A program made the position numbers and the translations under genes. DNA of 64,000 nucleotides from Symsagittifera roscoffensis. Taxonomy: Eukaryota; Xenacoelomorpha; Acoela; Convolutidae. The notes below the pieces were generated by a model. The model was not told where the DNA came from. It was given only the letters and a program-made list of their open reading frames with translations, and ran no database searches. The DNA lies in NCBI RefSeq assembly GCF_963678635.1, contig NC_087062.1, positions 75,136,349-75,200,348 of the forward strand, read 5' to 3'. Numbering within the stretch: position 1 is the stretch's first letter; each line of letters begins with the position of its first letter. Below are positions 44,301-52,205 of this stretch, one piece after another.

Positions 44301-47300
44301 TATTGTTCTAAAACATTGAACATTTCTTTTTTAGTCTGTGATTGCATAAAAACATCGTCTAAATAGGTGATTGCGTTTTTCTTGAGTATTAGTGGTCGAA
44401 AAAATTTGCTCATAAAAGCTGAAAATGCTGCTGGTCCTATGGATATTCCATAGAATAAGCGGTTGAATTCATACTGTTGGTTTCCAATAACAAATTGTGT
44501 TAAACGTCGCGATTGTTCATCTAATGGCATTTGATTGTATGCACTATTCATATCTGCGGTTGTAAAGTATTTTCCGTTTATTTTTGTTAAAATAACTTGT
44601 ATTGGTTCAATAGGCCAATTACACTTTGATTCATCTATGAGTGAGTTGAGGTATCTAGCGTCGAGAACGATTTTTAATGATTCTCCTTTGGCTAGAATGA
44701 TAACAGGGTTGATAAATGTGTTACCTTTTGGTTGTTCTTCTTTATTTACTGGTGAGATTATATTGTATTGTTCTAAAATATCAAGTAATCTGTTCACTTT
44801 ATCGTGTAAATGAATTGGTACTTTACTTGCTCTTTGTTTTTTGAAAACTGCGTCTGGTTTTAATGGGAGATGTAGTGATGAGCTGATTTTGCCAACATCA
44901 AATTTGGATGTTGCATAGACTGATGAATATTTAATTAGCTGTTTGGCTAATTTTTCAAATTCGTCTTGTGTTATTTGTGAATGTTGGAAATTAAACATTG
45001 TTAAAAATTTCTGTTGATTCTCTGTGTAGTTATTTATGTTGAATGTCGGTTTGAAATATGGGGTTTTTGTGAAATACTCCGTATTTCTTTTTTCGTTACT
45101 TATTATATTATTTATGGATAATTCTTCATTAAGAATTGTGGATAGACAAATATCTAATAATTGGAGTATATTATTTACGCGATATGCTTTTTCGTATATT
45201 GGTGATATTGTAGCGTTGGTTTCGCAATAGCCTAAAAGTCCTAAAGGTAGTGTTACTTGATAGGGTGTATTGTTGTATACATGAAGAGAAATAATATCTG
45301 AATTCGAGTTTTTCAAATATTTTATGGATGAAATTGTGATTTTGAAAAACTTATGGATAGGTTTGAATTCAAAATCTGACATATAGAGTTGTTGTTTGTT
45401 TTGTTTTTTATCATATTGGTGAACTTGTTTTATTGAAAAATTATATATGTTTCCTGATAGTGGTTTCAGGTGTTTTCTTTGTTGGTTATATATTGGATAA
45501 AATTTTGAAAAGAATGGTGGTTGTTTGTTTAATCTTTGAAAAAATGTTAGGGATGTGTTTTTTGCTTTTGTGTATTTATCTTTGATTAGTATTTTACTGT
45601 TTAATATGTTGATTGTTGGTATATATTTAGTGATAAATGGTATTCCAATGATATTGTGTTTAATATCAGTGATATGGAATATTTGTTTAAATGATTTAGT
45701 TAAAATTTTATTTTGCTCCATTGTTCTTGTGGGGAGAAGAAATAATTGAATTTTTCCATAGTTTACCAATGTTGATCCTTGTGCTGTTGCTAGTTTACTG
45801 GAGGTTTCAAGAGGTGTTAGCTTTGGGTGTAAGGTTTTTATTTCATTCCATGTGGGAATGTTTATTATATTTGATTCTGCTCCTGAATCAATTAGAAAAT
45901 CAATTTCAAGATCTGGTGGTTGAAATTCTTTGCTTCTTGGACTTTCTAAAAGAAATGGTATTGTCCAAATTTTTTCTTTGGGTTGTTCTTTTTGTATGTT
46001 TTGATAGATGTGATTTGTATTCAAGCATTTTGTTTTGTCATTCTCATTGGGTTGATTTGTAGTGTTAATTTCATTAGTTTTTTGCGTCGTCGGTGTGGAA
46101 TGGATGGGTTCAATATAATAATTGTGAAGGAGTTCTGATTGATTTTCATATATGTGTGATGAAAATGGTTGTTCATATATAATAGGTTCATAGTCATTTT
46201 CGACTGCTATCATATTGATGGAGATAGTGTTTTCTGTTTCACTTTCTGAGTCTGATGATTCACAGTTTATTTGATTGAGTTGTAACGTATCATTTACTGT
46301 GTCATCAATACCTAGAGGGTCTGATGTTGTTTCTGGATTTGATTGTACTTGATTTATATTCCTTTGATGTTTAGGTGTACTACTTCTATGGCGATTATTA
46401 GAATTATTATAATGGTTATGATTCCTGTGTGGTGATTGGGAATAATTTCTATAACGATTATTATAACTTGAATGTCGATTTTGTGAATTATTCCGTGATC
46501 TGTTTTGGTAATTATTGTTTGGTCTGTTATAGTTCGATCTATTATATGAGTTATTCCTTGATCGATTGTTCGGGTAATTCTGGTTTCGGTTGTTTGAATA
46601 ACTTCTATTTCGATTATTGGAGTAGTTTCTATTCCTATTGTATGATGAATTTCGTGATTGATTGTTTGGATAGTAATTATTTCTTGATTGGGAATTAGAT
46701 CTAGAAACAAATTGTGTTGTATTTGAATTTGATCTGGAGTAGTTATTTCGACTATTTGGTCTATTGTAGTGATTTTGTGATGAATTTTGCGTATTTCTTC
46801 GTTCTGGTGATCTTCCTCTATAACTTGAGTTATATGGTGATTGATTTCTTGTATAATTTGTTTTGTTCGGGAGTGGTTTTCCTGAACTGTTGTTGCTGTA
46901 CACAGTTTTGTTCGGTAGATTTTGATCTTTTTTCATGTATTGATAGAATGATTTATTTGGTTCTTTATATTTTTGAGGTTTATTTTGATTGTCTTGCTGT
47001 TTTTGTCTACATTCAGAAATACTATGTCCGTATCGTCGGCAATAATTACACCATTTTTTGAAAGATGGTTTGCCTTTAAAGTTTGGGTGTTTTTCGTAAA
47101 TATTGAGTATTTCAGTGATTTTTTCAACGAGGTCTGTATCTGATTCCTGTATATTGTTGATACTTGTGGTATTTGTTTCGATTCGGTTAACATATTGTAA
47201 TTTCAGATTTTCTGTTTCTTCGAGTTTCATTGTGATTTCTGCTTGTTCTAGTTTGTCTACTAGTTTTCGAAAATCTAAATCGGGTTCTCGAATTGAAGAA

Positions 47301-47962
47301 GGATGGGATGCTCTCTTTTTTATTGCTATTTTTCTTAATTGCGGTGTTAAGGTCATCATTAAGATTTCTGTCATCTTTGTGTTTTTATAGTCGTGTGTAT
47401 TTAATGAATATGCTTTTCGAACTAGTGTTTCGATGCGTACTGCTAATTGCTTGATGGTTTCATTTGGTAATCTGCGAATTTCATTACATAAAACTCTTTG
47501 TTGTTGTTTGTTTCTTTCGGAGTCAAACATTTTTGAAAATTCTTGTGTAAACCTTTTCCAAATTGATTTTATTTCTATAGGCAATACTGAAAACCATTTC
47601 TGGGCTGCGCCGTCTAAAGTTGTTTGTATCAACGCTGTGCGTCGATGTATCCAGTTTTGATGTAGTGGCGTATTAATTGGTTCAGGTCCTATATTTAAAA
47701 TCAAATTTGCTGTTACTGCATTTAAATAGTCTTCTACAGAATATTCAGGGTCTGTTCCTGTGAATACCATTAAAGGTTTATTTGATGTTATTGATGATCC
47801 ACCCATAAGGTATGGATTCATTGTCATTTGTAATGATTCTGCTGCATTTGGCATTTGAGAAAAATTTGAAAGTTGATTTCTTGTTATTTCGTGTTGTTGA
47901 AGATAATATGGGAGTGGTATTTCATTTTGCATTTGTGTCGGTTGATACGAGTGTGTGATCAT
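41321..47962 (-). CDS. gag-pol: gag-pol polyprotein, 2213 residues, intact
   Basis: One continuous ORF. Capsid-like gag at about 60-260 (TLDGAAQKWFSVLP, WKRFTQEFSKMF); CCHC zinc knuckle CNYCRRYGHSISEC near 304-317; Arg/Ser/Asn-rich tract at about 360-540; aspartic protease with DSGAES near 688; RT with MNSAYNQMPLDEQSRRL near 1143, FYGISIGPAAFSAFM near 1170 and YLDD near 1199; RNase H with CDASKFGIGAALLQS near 1346 and TDHKP near 1420; integrase HHCC zinc finger near 1712-1755, catalytic motifs FDTKGP (1782), TDNGTEF (1847) and GLVEGMNRSLQEY (1880); GPY/F module LRKGPYQI near 2053. No stop separates gag from pol. The frame stays open upstream of this ATG to 48064, with two QPIQQQNP units, and overlaps the 509-codon ORF. 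Confidence 0.93.
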   Translation of the reverse strand: MITHSYQPTQMQNEIPLPYYLQQHEITRNQLSNFSQMPNAAESLQMTMNPYLMGGSSITSNKPLMVFTGTDPEYSVEDYLNAVTANLILNIGPEPINTPLHQNWIHRRTALIQTTLDGAAQKWFSVLPIEIKSIWKRFTQEFSKMFDSERNKQQQRVLCNEIRRLPNETIKQLAVRIETLVRKAYSLNTHDYKNTKMTEILMMTLTPQLRKIAIKKRASHPSSIREPDLDFRKLVDKLEQAEITMKLEETENLKLQYVNRIETNTTSINNIQESDTDLVEKITEILNIYEKHPNFKGKPSFKKWCNYCRRYGHSISECRQKQQDNQNKPQKYKEPNKSFYQYMKKDQNLPNKTVYSNNSSGKPLPNKTNYTRNQSPYNSSYRGRSPERRNTQNSSQNHYNRPNSRNNYSRSNSNTTQFVSRSNSQSRNNYYPNNQSRNSSYNRNRNYSNNRNRSYSNNRNQNYPNNRSRNNSYNRSNYNRPNNNYQNRSRNNSQNRHSSYNNRYRNYSQSPHRNHNHYNNSNNRHRSSTPKHQRNINQVQSNPETTSDPLGIDDTVNDTLQLNQINCESSDSESETENTISINMIAVENDYEPIIYEQPFSSHIYENQSELLHNYYIEPIHSTPTTQKTNEINTTNQPNENDKTKCLNTNHIYQNIQKEQPKEKIWTIPFLLESPRSKEFQPPDLEIDFLIDSGAESNIINIPTWNEIKTLHPKLTPLETSSKLATAQGSTLVNYGKIQLFLLPTRTMEQNKILTKSFKQIFHITDIKHNIIGIPFITKYIPTINILNSKILIKDKYTKAKNTSLTFFQRLNKQPPFFSKFYPIYNQQRKHLKPLSGNIYNFSIKQVHQYDKKQNKQQLYMSDFEFKPIHKFFKITISSIKYLKNSNSDIISLHVYNNTPYQVTLPLGLLGYCETNATISPIYEKAYRVNNILQLLDICLSTILNEELSINNIISNEKRNTEYFTKTPYFKPTFNINNYTENQQKFLTMFNFQHSQITQDEFEKLAKQLIKYSSVYATSKFDVGKISSSLHLPLKPDAVFKKQRASKVPIHLHDKVNRLLDILEQYNIISPVNKEEQPKGNTFINPVIILAKGESLKIVLDARYLNSLIDESKCNWPIEPIQVILTKINGKYFTTADMNSAYNQMPLDEQSRRLTQFVIGNQQYEFNRLFYGISIGPAAFSAFMSKFFRPLILKKNAITYLDDVFMQSQTKKEMFNVLEQYHQILQNENLKAAPDKSHFFLARVKFLGHNIERKTITPLKSRIDAIQKLQPPTNKKKIQEFLGMLNFLSKYVYKMQLYLRPFYNILRQQNNFEWNIEHQARFEEIKKLLTEQISNTIPDSNQPFYAMCDASKFGIGAALLQSHNGTNKMNLISANSRLFTQAELRLSTLMRECTAIIYTLTEYEFLILGSKHPTVLFTDHKPIIFLFTQKSNPNHRVYRFQLILMKFPNLHIVWEAGKNLALPDTLSRNTPPELLTRKTTVEIPKNIKFYLAKNETSPRLECKYAVKTDVEQSQINNLQHFPLYLDCQNNHYEVDLLGTSTFKPIPYSQWIKNNTQQKRVKQHAHKKDLFPLIEKENLTDKINLSEPQTNDSKYTINQVFDLHDPLDTIPLSKLEIENIFLPPTDTITTSTLKQYQNLDPVIRQLKSWHKYKTKPVKADTTILGNKTLLRYFRKFNNTTINENKDLLKYKLNESTVLCLPLSMILIAFNISHTQNIKGHSGSEKTYSNFIQNFYFPNAPIWIKVLCNDCIVCQLNKPYPNQKQIGQKQDFKGQSLYFNQRISFDTKGPISPSSEGNSYIMVIVDAFTHYVALNPVPHCNAYYAYTTLYEHWIAKFGLPEILVTDNGTEFINNEIITLCHLYNIKHKPRTSHAPWTNGLVEGMNRSLQEYLRCIINGNDTRYTEWSADVKLFPLAYNSQITTTLGMSPYEMVFNQKPRKPIMFTANSHKNAQGYCQPNKDSICYNLPLHTHDEDNFHHPQILKLASGTHTEWILNRDKKHNEIYQKITKKLLQRQNINEQINSRFTPASDLKIGTFVLIPNFNTQKGISKKLQPLRKGPYQIIAKPTDVTYKITDSDKKEIVQHRNNLLPYYPKEYALRELTQIYSFTGLKVIQNNPQTENTTKEQKDFHLKNQITKSTITKNNTKNLDQNTSQKERKKRKMTEQIIPQEQIDKSEHRESSRLRNQPRKNYKLFIPQSKILKKVEFQKQLYFYI

Positions 47963-48042
47963 TGGGTTTTGTTGCTGAATTGGTTGAAAATATTGTGTAT
48001 TAATTGGGTTTTGTTGCTGAATTGGTTGTTGATTTTGTGTAT
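47963..48042 (-). repeat. duplicated 26-bp segment before gag-pol
   Basis: CAACCAATTCAGCAACAAAA followed by CCCAAT occurs twice 48-51 bp apart upstream of the gag-pol ATG. In the gag-pol frame each copy reads QPIQQQNP. Confidence 0.75.
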
Positions 48043-49572
48043 CTATCGGTAGTGGAGAAAAATTCTATGATTTGTATGTGGTTTCTGTACTCCTTGTCCA
48101 CGATATTCTTGATTATATGGTGCAAATATATCTGGTTGTAAAAAGTCATCATCTGAGGATAAGTAATCCATTTGATAAGATGTTTGTTTTTTATTTTTAT
48201 TTTGTTGAAAAAATGGATAGTTTTCACTACGATCCTGTGAAGGATGTAAATTTGTTTGAAAATTTACCGAATTAGTTTGTGCCATTGGGTTATCCCAGTT
48301 TCGAGATCTTGTATAATTATTAAAATTTTTTCGTGGGGGATAATTTGTTTTTGATGGATGTGTGTAATTATAATTATGTTCTGCAAAATTGTTTCTAGTG
48401 AACGTTTTACGTGTTTTTGACGGTATTGTCATGGGTCTGTATGTTTGATAATCCATGTGTGAATATTTTGGGGCAACCGAAGGTTTAACGGTTGATTGTA
48501 AGGTTACTTGTGTTTGTGAAGGGTTTGTATTTCTTGGTGTTGTTAAATTTGGACGTATTGGTGAAATACTTTGTTGTGTAGTTGTTGTGTGTACGATTTC
48601 TTCATTTATGAAGTGTGATGGTGTCTGGATATCTTGTTGAGTGAGATTTCTAGTTCCATTGAGGTTTTCATTGTGTATGACTGTGGAGTTTAAACTATTA
48701 TTTTGCATATCAGGTAAAAATGTATTATAGTTTAATGGTGTTGCATCAATGGTTAATGGTATTACTCTTACATAATCTCTTACATAAGATATCGTACTTA
48801 TTGCTTGACTTGAGATTGATTGTGGGAAGTTTATGAATGCGGGATGAGACCATTCGGGGTCCCAAACATAGTCTGATTGTTCTGTGATGGCAGTATCATC
48901 GTTTGAGTTTTGGGGTCTAAAATTTTTTCTTTCTTGTGAAATTAAATCAATATTATGTGTGAAATAATCTATTATGAACCATGCCAAAATTTTTTGTAAG
49001 TCGTGTTTTGTATGTTGTGAAACTTCATCTTTCGTGAAATTTTCTTTAATTATATTTAGAAAACTAGAGAGTAGTGTGATTTCATGTCGTACTCTTATAT
49101 GTTTAGATGTTTCTGTCGGTGAAACATTTGGGATTGGGATTTCGTTTTCTAATATCGAGATATAACTATATATTATTGCAAAAACTTCATTGGTGAATAT
49201 GGAGTTTGCTCTTTGTGAGTTATGATATTGTATGCTTTTTATATATTCTGAGAATACTTTTGAGAATTCTAAATCAAGGTCGTCTGTTTGAATTACATAT
49301 TTGCTGTGATTCTGGTTTGGTGAGCTGAATTCTATGGAGTAGATTCCGTATTGTTGTGTTAAGTTACATATATCTTTCAAATAGTGATCGATAATTTGTC
49401 TTTTGACATCTGGGAACTCTGTTTTACATGGACTGATTCCGGGTTCAAACAAATTTAAGAGTAAATTTTTGCAAAATATATGCTGTCCTCTATCAGTGGT
49501 TGCATCTACGATAAAGGGGAAGATATCATCATCATCTGGACTTTCTTCACCTGGGGTGTGTGTTGAGCTCAT
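48043..49572 (-). CDS. retroelement 5' ORF, 509 residues
   Basis: Uninterrupted ORF before gag-pol. The N-terminus is acidic (SPDDDDIFPFIVDA). Residues 30-230 look like an alpha-helical folded domain. The C-terminal 170 residues are Asn/Thr/Arg-rich and aromatic (FTRNNFAEHNYNYTHPS, RKNFNNYTRSRNW), suited to nucleic-acid binding. Its stop lies 22 nt inside the upstream-open gag-pol frame, which is in the -1 frame relative to it, so a frameshift could fuse them. It may be a matrix- or nucleocapsid-like protein, with gag split in two, or a separate accessory protein. No named domain recognised. Confidence 0.7.
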   Translation of the reverse strand: MSSTHTPGEESPDDDDIFPFIVDATTDRGQHIFCKNLLLNLFEPGISPCKTEFPDVKRQIIDHYLKDICNLTQQYGIYSIEFSSPNQNHSKYVIQTDDLDLEFSKVFSEYIKSIQYHNSQRANSIFTNEVFAIIYSYISILENEIPIPNVSPTETSKHIRVRHEITLLSSFLNIIKENFTKDEVSQHTKHDLQKILAWFIIDYFTHNIDLISQERKNFRPQNSNDDTAITEQSDYVWDPEWSHPAFINFPQSISSQAISTISYVRDYVRVIPLTIDATPLNYNTFLPDMQNNSLNSTVIHNENLNGTRNLTQQDIQTPSHFINEEIVHTTTTQQSISPIRPNLTTPRNTNPSQTQVTLQSTVKPSVAPKYSHMDYQTYRPMTIPSKTRKTFTRNNFAEHNYNYTHPSKTNYPPRKNFNNYTRSRNWDNPMAQTNSVNFQTNLHPSQDRSENYPFFQQNKNKKQTSYQMDYLSSDDDFLQPDIFAPYNQEYRGQGVQKPHTNHRIFLHYR

Positions 49573-49930
49573 TTTTTCGTTTGATGACTGTTAATATGTA
49601 ATTATCAATGTGTCTAATTGGTTGATTCCAATTGTATAAATGTACTGGTTTGTGTTTATATTGCTTTTTTATTCTTCTTTTTCCTCTTTTTGATGCATTT
49701 GAAGTTGTTTCTGAGTCGGAAAAATATAATTGATCGTGAATGGGGCAATTTTTATCTATAGATTCTTTTAATTTATAAAGTTCGTCTAAACTGCTAGTTT
49801 CTGATTCTGAAAATGCGTTGCGGTTTTTGGAAAATCTTTTTCGTGTAATTTGTCTTTGTTTGGTTATGATTTTTCTCTTTAGTGTTTGTCGTTTTGTTCT
49901 GATATATCCAACTGTTTGTGTGTGGTGTGA
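49547..49930 (-). CDS. basic ORF without ATG, 127 codons
   Basis: Open frame overlapping the start of the 509-codon ORF by 26 nt. Two Arg/Lys clusters (RTKRQTLKRKIITKQRQITR and SKRGKRRIKKQYKHK) flank Ser/Asp/Glu patches (SESETSSLDELYK, SDSETTS). The layout suggests a nuclear or RNA-binding regulatory protein. It probably continues from the ATG frame at 50012 through a shift in a CACACCACACACA stretch. Confidence 0.4.
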   Translation of the reverse strand, partial: SHHTQTVGYIRTKRQTLKRKIITKQRQITRKRFSKNRNAFSESETSSLDELYKLKESIDKNCPIHDQLYFSDSETTSNASKRGKRRIKKQYKHKPVHLYNWNQPIRHIDNYILTVIKRKNELNTHPR

Positions 49931-50012
49931 TTACAAGATCGTATTTTTTGTTATCTATTTCACAATTGTGTAAAACGATTGTTTGTTTATTTCCTAGGTT
50001 TTTAAATGACAT
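49794..50012 (-). CDS. 72-codon ORF at the 5' end of the retroelement
   Basis: Begins MSFKNLGNKQTIVLHNCEID and ends in a Lys/Asn/Thr-rich tail. The overlapping second frame (49930-49547) becomes the better coding frame after about residue 32, suggesting an indel or programmed shift. Confidence 0.4.
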   Translation of the reverse strand: MSFKNLGNKQTIVLHNCEIDNKKYDLVITPHTNSWIYQNKTTNTKEKNHNQTKTNYTKKIFQKPQRIFRIRN

Positions 50013-51222
50013 AAGGTTTAGGATGACGGATGCAAAAGGTTGTTAAATGATTTCTATTTTCTTAGACTGTTAGTCCTTACGATTTTTTGGTTAGCCTAAC
50101 CTGGGTCTATTTGTTCAGGGTTGGGGAGAAAAGTATATCGATTCCGAAGAATGATTTTATACTTTCTCGTGGCTAGTATAAGCTAAGGTGTTAACTTACT
50201 TAATCTTACTTAAGGGTAGTGATTGTGTTCAGGGTTGGAGAATAGTAAATCGATCCACAAGGTTCAGGTATAATTAGAACGCGAGTAGTTCGTTAGATAC
50301 TATTTTAAACTTACTAAGTCTAAGATTTATCCTGGGTCTGGTAAGAGGGGGGATCAGGTGAAGGATGAATAACCGAAGTTCTTCACTGTTTATCCTAATT
50401 TGAATGATTAGTTTTGTTCAAAAATTTCTGTTAGTCCTGGGTTTTTAGAAAGGGTTGGATAGTGAATCGACGTTTGAGGTCGTTAGACACTAGCTAAGTG
50501 GGTGGGGGAGAACAAAATTGTTCTTTTTGATCCAAGGAGAGGCCTTGATGATCAAGTTTCAAATTTAATTAAATAGAAAATGATTTAAGATCCAAGGATG
50601 AGCCTTGATGATCTGATTTTAAATTTAAGTGAATTTAAGTTTGAAATGATTTAAATTTGTGTAGAGAAAAGATTTAGTGTTTTTATGATATTAGTGAGCT
50701 TATGAATGCTGTTATGTTTAGGTGATGAAGCTGGAACAACAGGATGATTTATAATTACTAACCATTTATTGTCATGCTACTAATTTTTATTTTGATTTTT
50801 CAATAAATATTTTTCAAACATGTTTTGTATATTACTGCAGAATTTAGGAAAACGATCTGAGATCTCCTTATCAATCGTTATTGTATATTAATAATTTGGT
50901 TTAGCGCCTGAAATGATTTTGAAGATTGACTTCAAGATTTTATGTTTGCAAATGAAAATCTAAATTCATTGCTAGTAGTATTCTAAATACAAAAGTTTGT
51001 GTTGGCTTTTGCCGAACTATCATATAACTATATGGTAAGTTTCTACTTTGTCGTATGTCGTCTCTGGTTCGAGGTCTTCTCGCAATTCCGGGTAGTTCTC
51101 TTATCGTTCGGAATATTGGTTTTGATCTATTGAGTCGTAGAGACATTTCGATTAAATTATCGTCGTGTAACATTTTAAAAATGTTTTGTCTAAATTCTAA
51201 TCTATTTTTGGTTAATTCTAAG
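50013..51222. other. 5' LTR or leader of the retroelement
   Basis: Contains three degenerate units (TTCAGGGTTGGGGAGAAAAG at about 50117, TTCAGGGTTGGAGAATAG at about 50229, AGGGTTGGATAGTGAATC at about 50451) and a 64-bp-spaced pair of GATCCAAGGA...GCCTTGATGATC at 50530 and 50590. Such spaced motifs could be packaging or control elements. No primer-binding site was identified. Confidence 0.45.
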
Positions 51223-51230
51223 CCAATCAT
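50940..51230 (-). CDS. 96-codon basic ORF at the element edge
   Basis: Its ATG lies within the 34-bp repeat. Begins MIGLELTKNRLEFRQNIF and has an Arg-rich middle (IARRPRTRDDIRQSRN). At the left repeat copy the same ATG runs into TAA after three codons. It may be an LTR-encoded small protein or a chance ORF. Confidence 0.3.
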   Translation of the reverse strand: MIGLELTKNRLEFRQNIFKMLHDDNLIEMSLRLNRSKPIFRTIRELPGIARRPRTRDDIRQSRNLPYSYMIVRQKPTQTFVFRILLAMNLDFHLQT

Positions 51231-51256
51231 AAAATGTAGTTTAGATCAGGTTCCAC
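51223..51256. repeat. 34-bp direct repeat, right copy
   Basis: Identical to 33161-33194. On the minus strand it reads GTGGAACCTGATC... and ends with the ATG of a 96-codon ORF. Confidence 0.9.
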
Positions 51257-51466
51257 TTTCACAGCTGAAAGTACTGACAAGAGAGCTGATCCCTTTTATT
51301 TGGTTCACTACTGTTTTGGCCATGGTTTTGACTTTTTAAAATGTATCGGACTTAAATGCAAAAATATTTGAATTGAGCGTTGAATATTTACAAGGGAAAA
51401 GATACAAATGTGACAATTTTTCATTTTGAAATTTTAATTTGTGAAATGGATGGTTTACATGATATG

Positions 51467-51830
51467 CAGGGGGCGGATCTCGAATTGTCTCAAAAGGGGG
51501 ATTCTACAGGACTTTTTAGGATGACCAAATTGATTTTCCGAGCGCTCACACAACACTATTAGGACCCTATTTTATTTTAAGCAGGCGAATTTTTAGAAAA
51601 ACAGGTCAAAAATGCCGTTTTTGGGCACCTTTTGGAAAATTTTGATGAAAAAATTGAGTTTTTCAGCGCGCGCTCCCCTTCAAATTTATTATATATTGGA
51701 GCCAAAAATTTCAGGGTTTGTCGGCCGAAAATGAATGTCATGATATAATACCAAAGGGGGGACCCTCTGGTTGATGAGGGGGTCGAATTCCTGAGGGATG
51801 GCGTCCGCCACTCCCATAAATCTACCCCTG
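51467..51830. mobile_element. second intact hAT-like MITE copy
   Basis: Starts CAGGGGGCGGATCT and ends TCTACCCCTG, flanked by ATGATATG duplications at 51459-51466 and 51831-51838. Its interior is the reverse complement of the family seen at 3707-4144. It lies between the end of the large retroelement and the receptor gene's last exon. Confidence 0.85.
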
Positions 51831-51956
51831 ATGATATGAATATGACTTAGCGCTATATGTTTTTTGATATGTGATTCAGGTTAGAGCTGCTTGAAAAGCT
51901 GTTAGTAGTTGAGGATAGTTTTTTCTGACAAAATACAGGGTTTGTTTTTGTATTTT

Positions 51957-52205
51957 TCAGCCTTCGAAGTTGATCCTTTTCTCAACGTTTGCCACTCCGG
52001 AACCCGATTCCTCCTCGGTCGAAGGCGCGTAAAGGACACTTGGTTCTTTCCCGGGGGTTTTGAAGCCTCGAATGGCTAGCTGGGCCTCGTTTATTTCAAA
52101 CACAGGGTTGCTGAAGTTGGTTCGGCCAGATTCCGAAGGCGCAGAGAGTCCATTTCCGGCATACAGTACGGGTCCTTCCACGGCACCCTCTTCCACGACT
52201 CCTGA
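51957..52205 (-). CDS. receptor exon 7: end of tail with FSNPVF
   Basis: Acceptor TTGCAG; the exon encodes an acidic, Ser/Pro-rich tail with TNFSNPVFEINEAQL and stops at TGA 51957-51959. Confidence 0.88.
   Translation of the reverse strand, partial: SGVVEEGAVEGPVLYAGNGLSAPSESGRTNFSNPVFEINEAQLAIRGFKTPGKEPSVLYAPSTEEESGSGVANVEKRINFEG

Larger units (their letters stand above)
33161..51256 (-). mobile_element. giant envelope-bearing LTR-type retroelement (about 18 kb)
   Basis: The span is set by a perfect 34-bp direct repeat at both ends (33161-33194, 51223-51256) and by an abrupt change in base composition: the plus strand is T/G-rich, so the coding strand is A/C-rich, throughout. Coding order on the minus strand: small basic ORFs, 509-codon ORF, gag-pol of 2213 codons, tiny membrane ORFs, ATG-less ORF, broken env, 602-codon ORF. 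RT and DDE integrase with a GPY/F module place it with Ty3-like (Metaviridae) elements. At 18 kb it is two to three times the usual length, and it has more ORFs than gag-pol-env. Full-length LTRs were not found. One LTR may be truncated to its first 33 bases, which start TGGAACC on the coding strand. Gag-pol is intact, so the insertion is probably not very old. Confidence 0.85.

Noticed and set aside
42774-46062. Several 60-127-codon plus-strand ORFs across the gag-pol region.
   Set aside because: They are antisense shadows of the intact gag-pol frame, rich in Phe, Val, Leu and Cys as expected from the base skew.
46354-47193. Minus-strand ORFs of 118 and 86 codons in a second frame within gag-pol.
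   Set aside because: Off-frame reading of the Asn/Arg/Ser-rich tract and the zinc-knuckle region; composition follows from the repeat codons.
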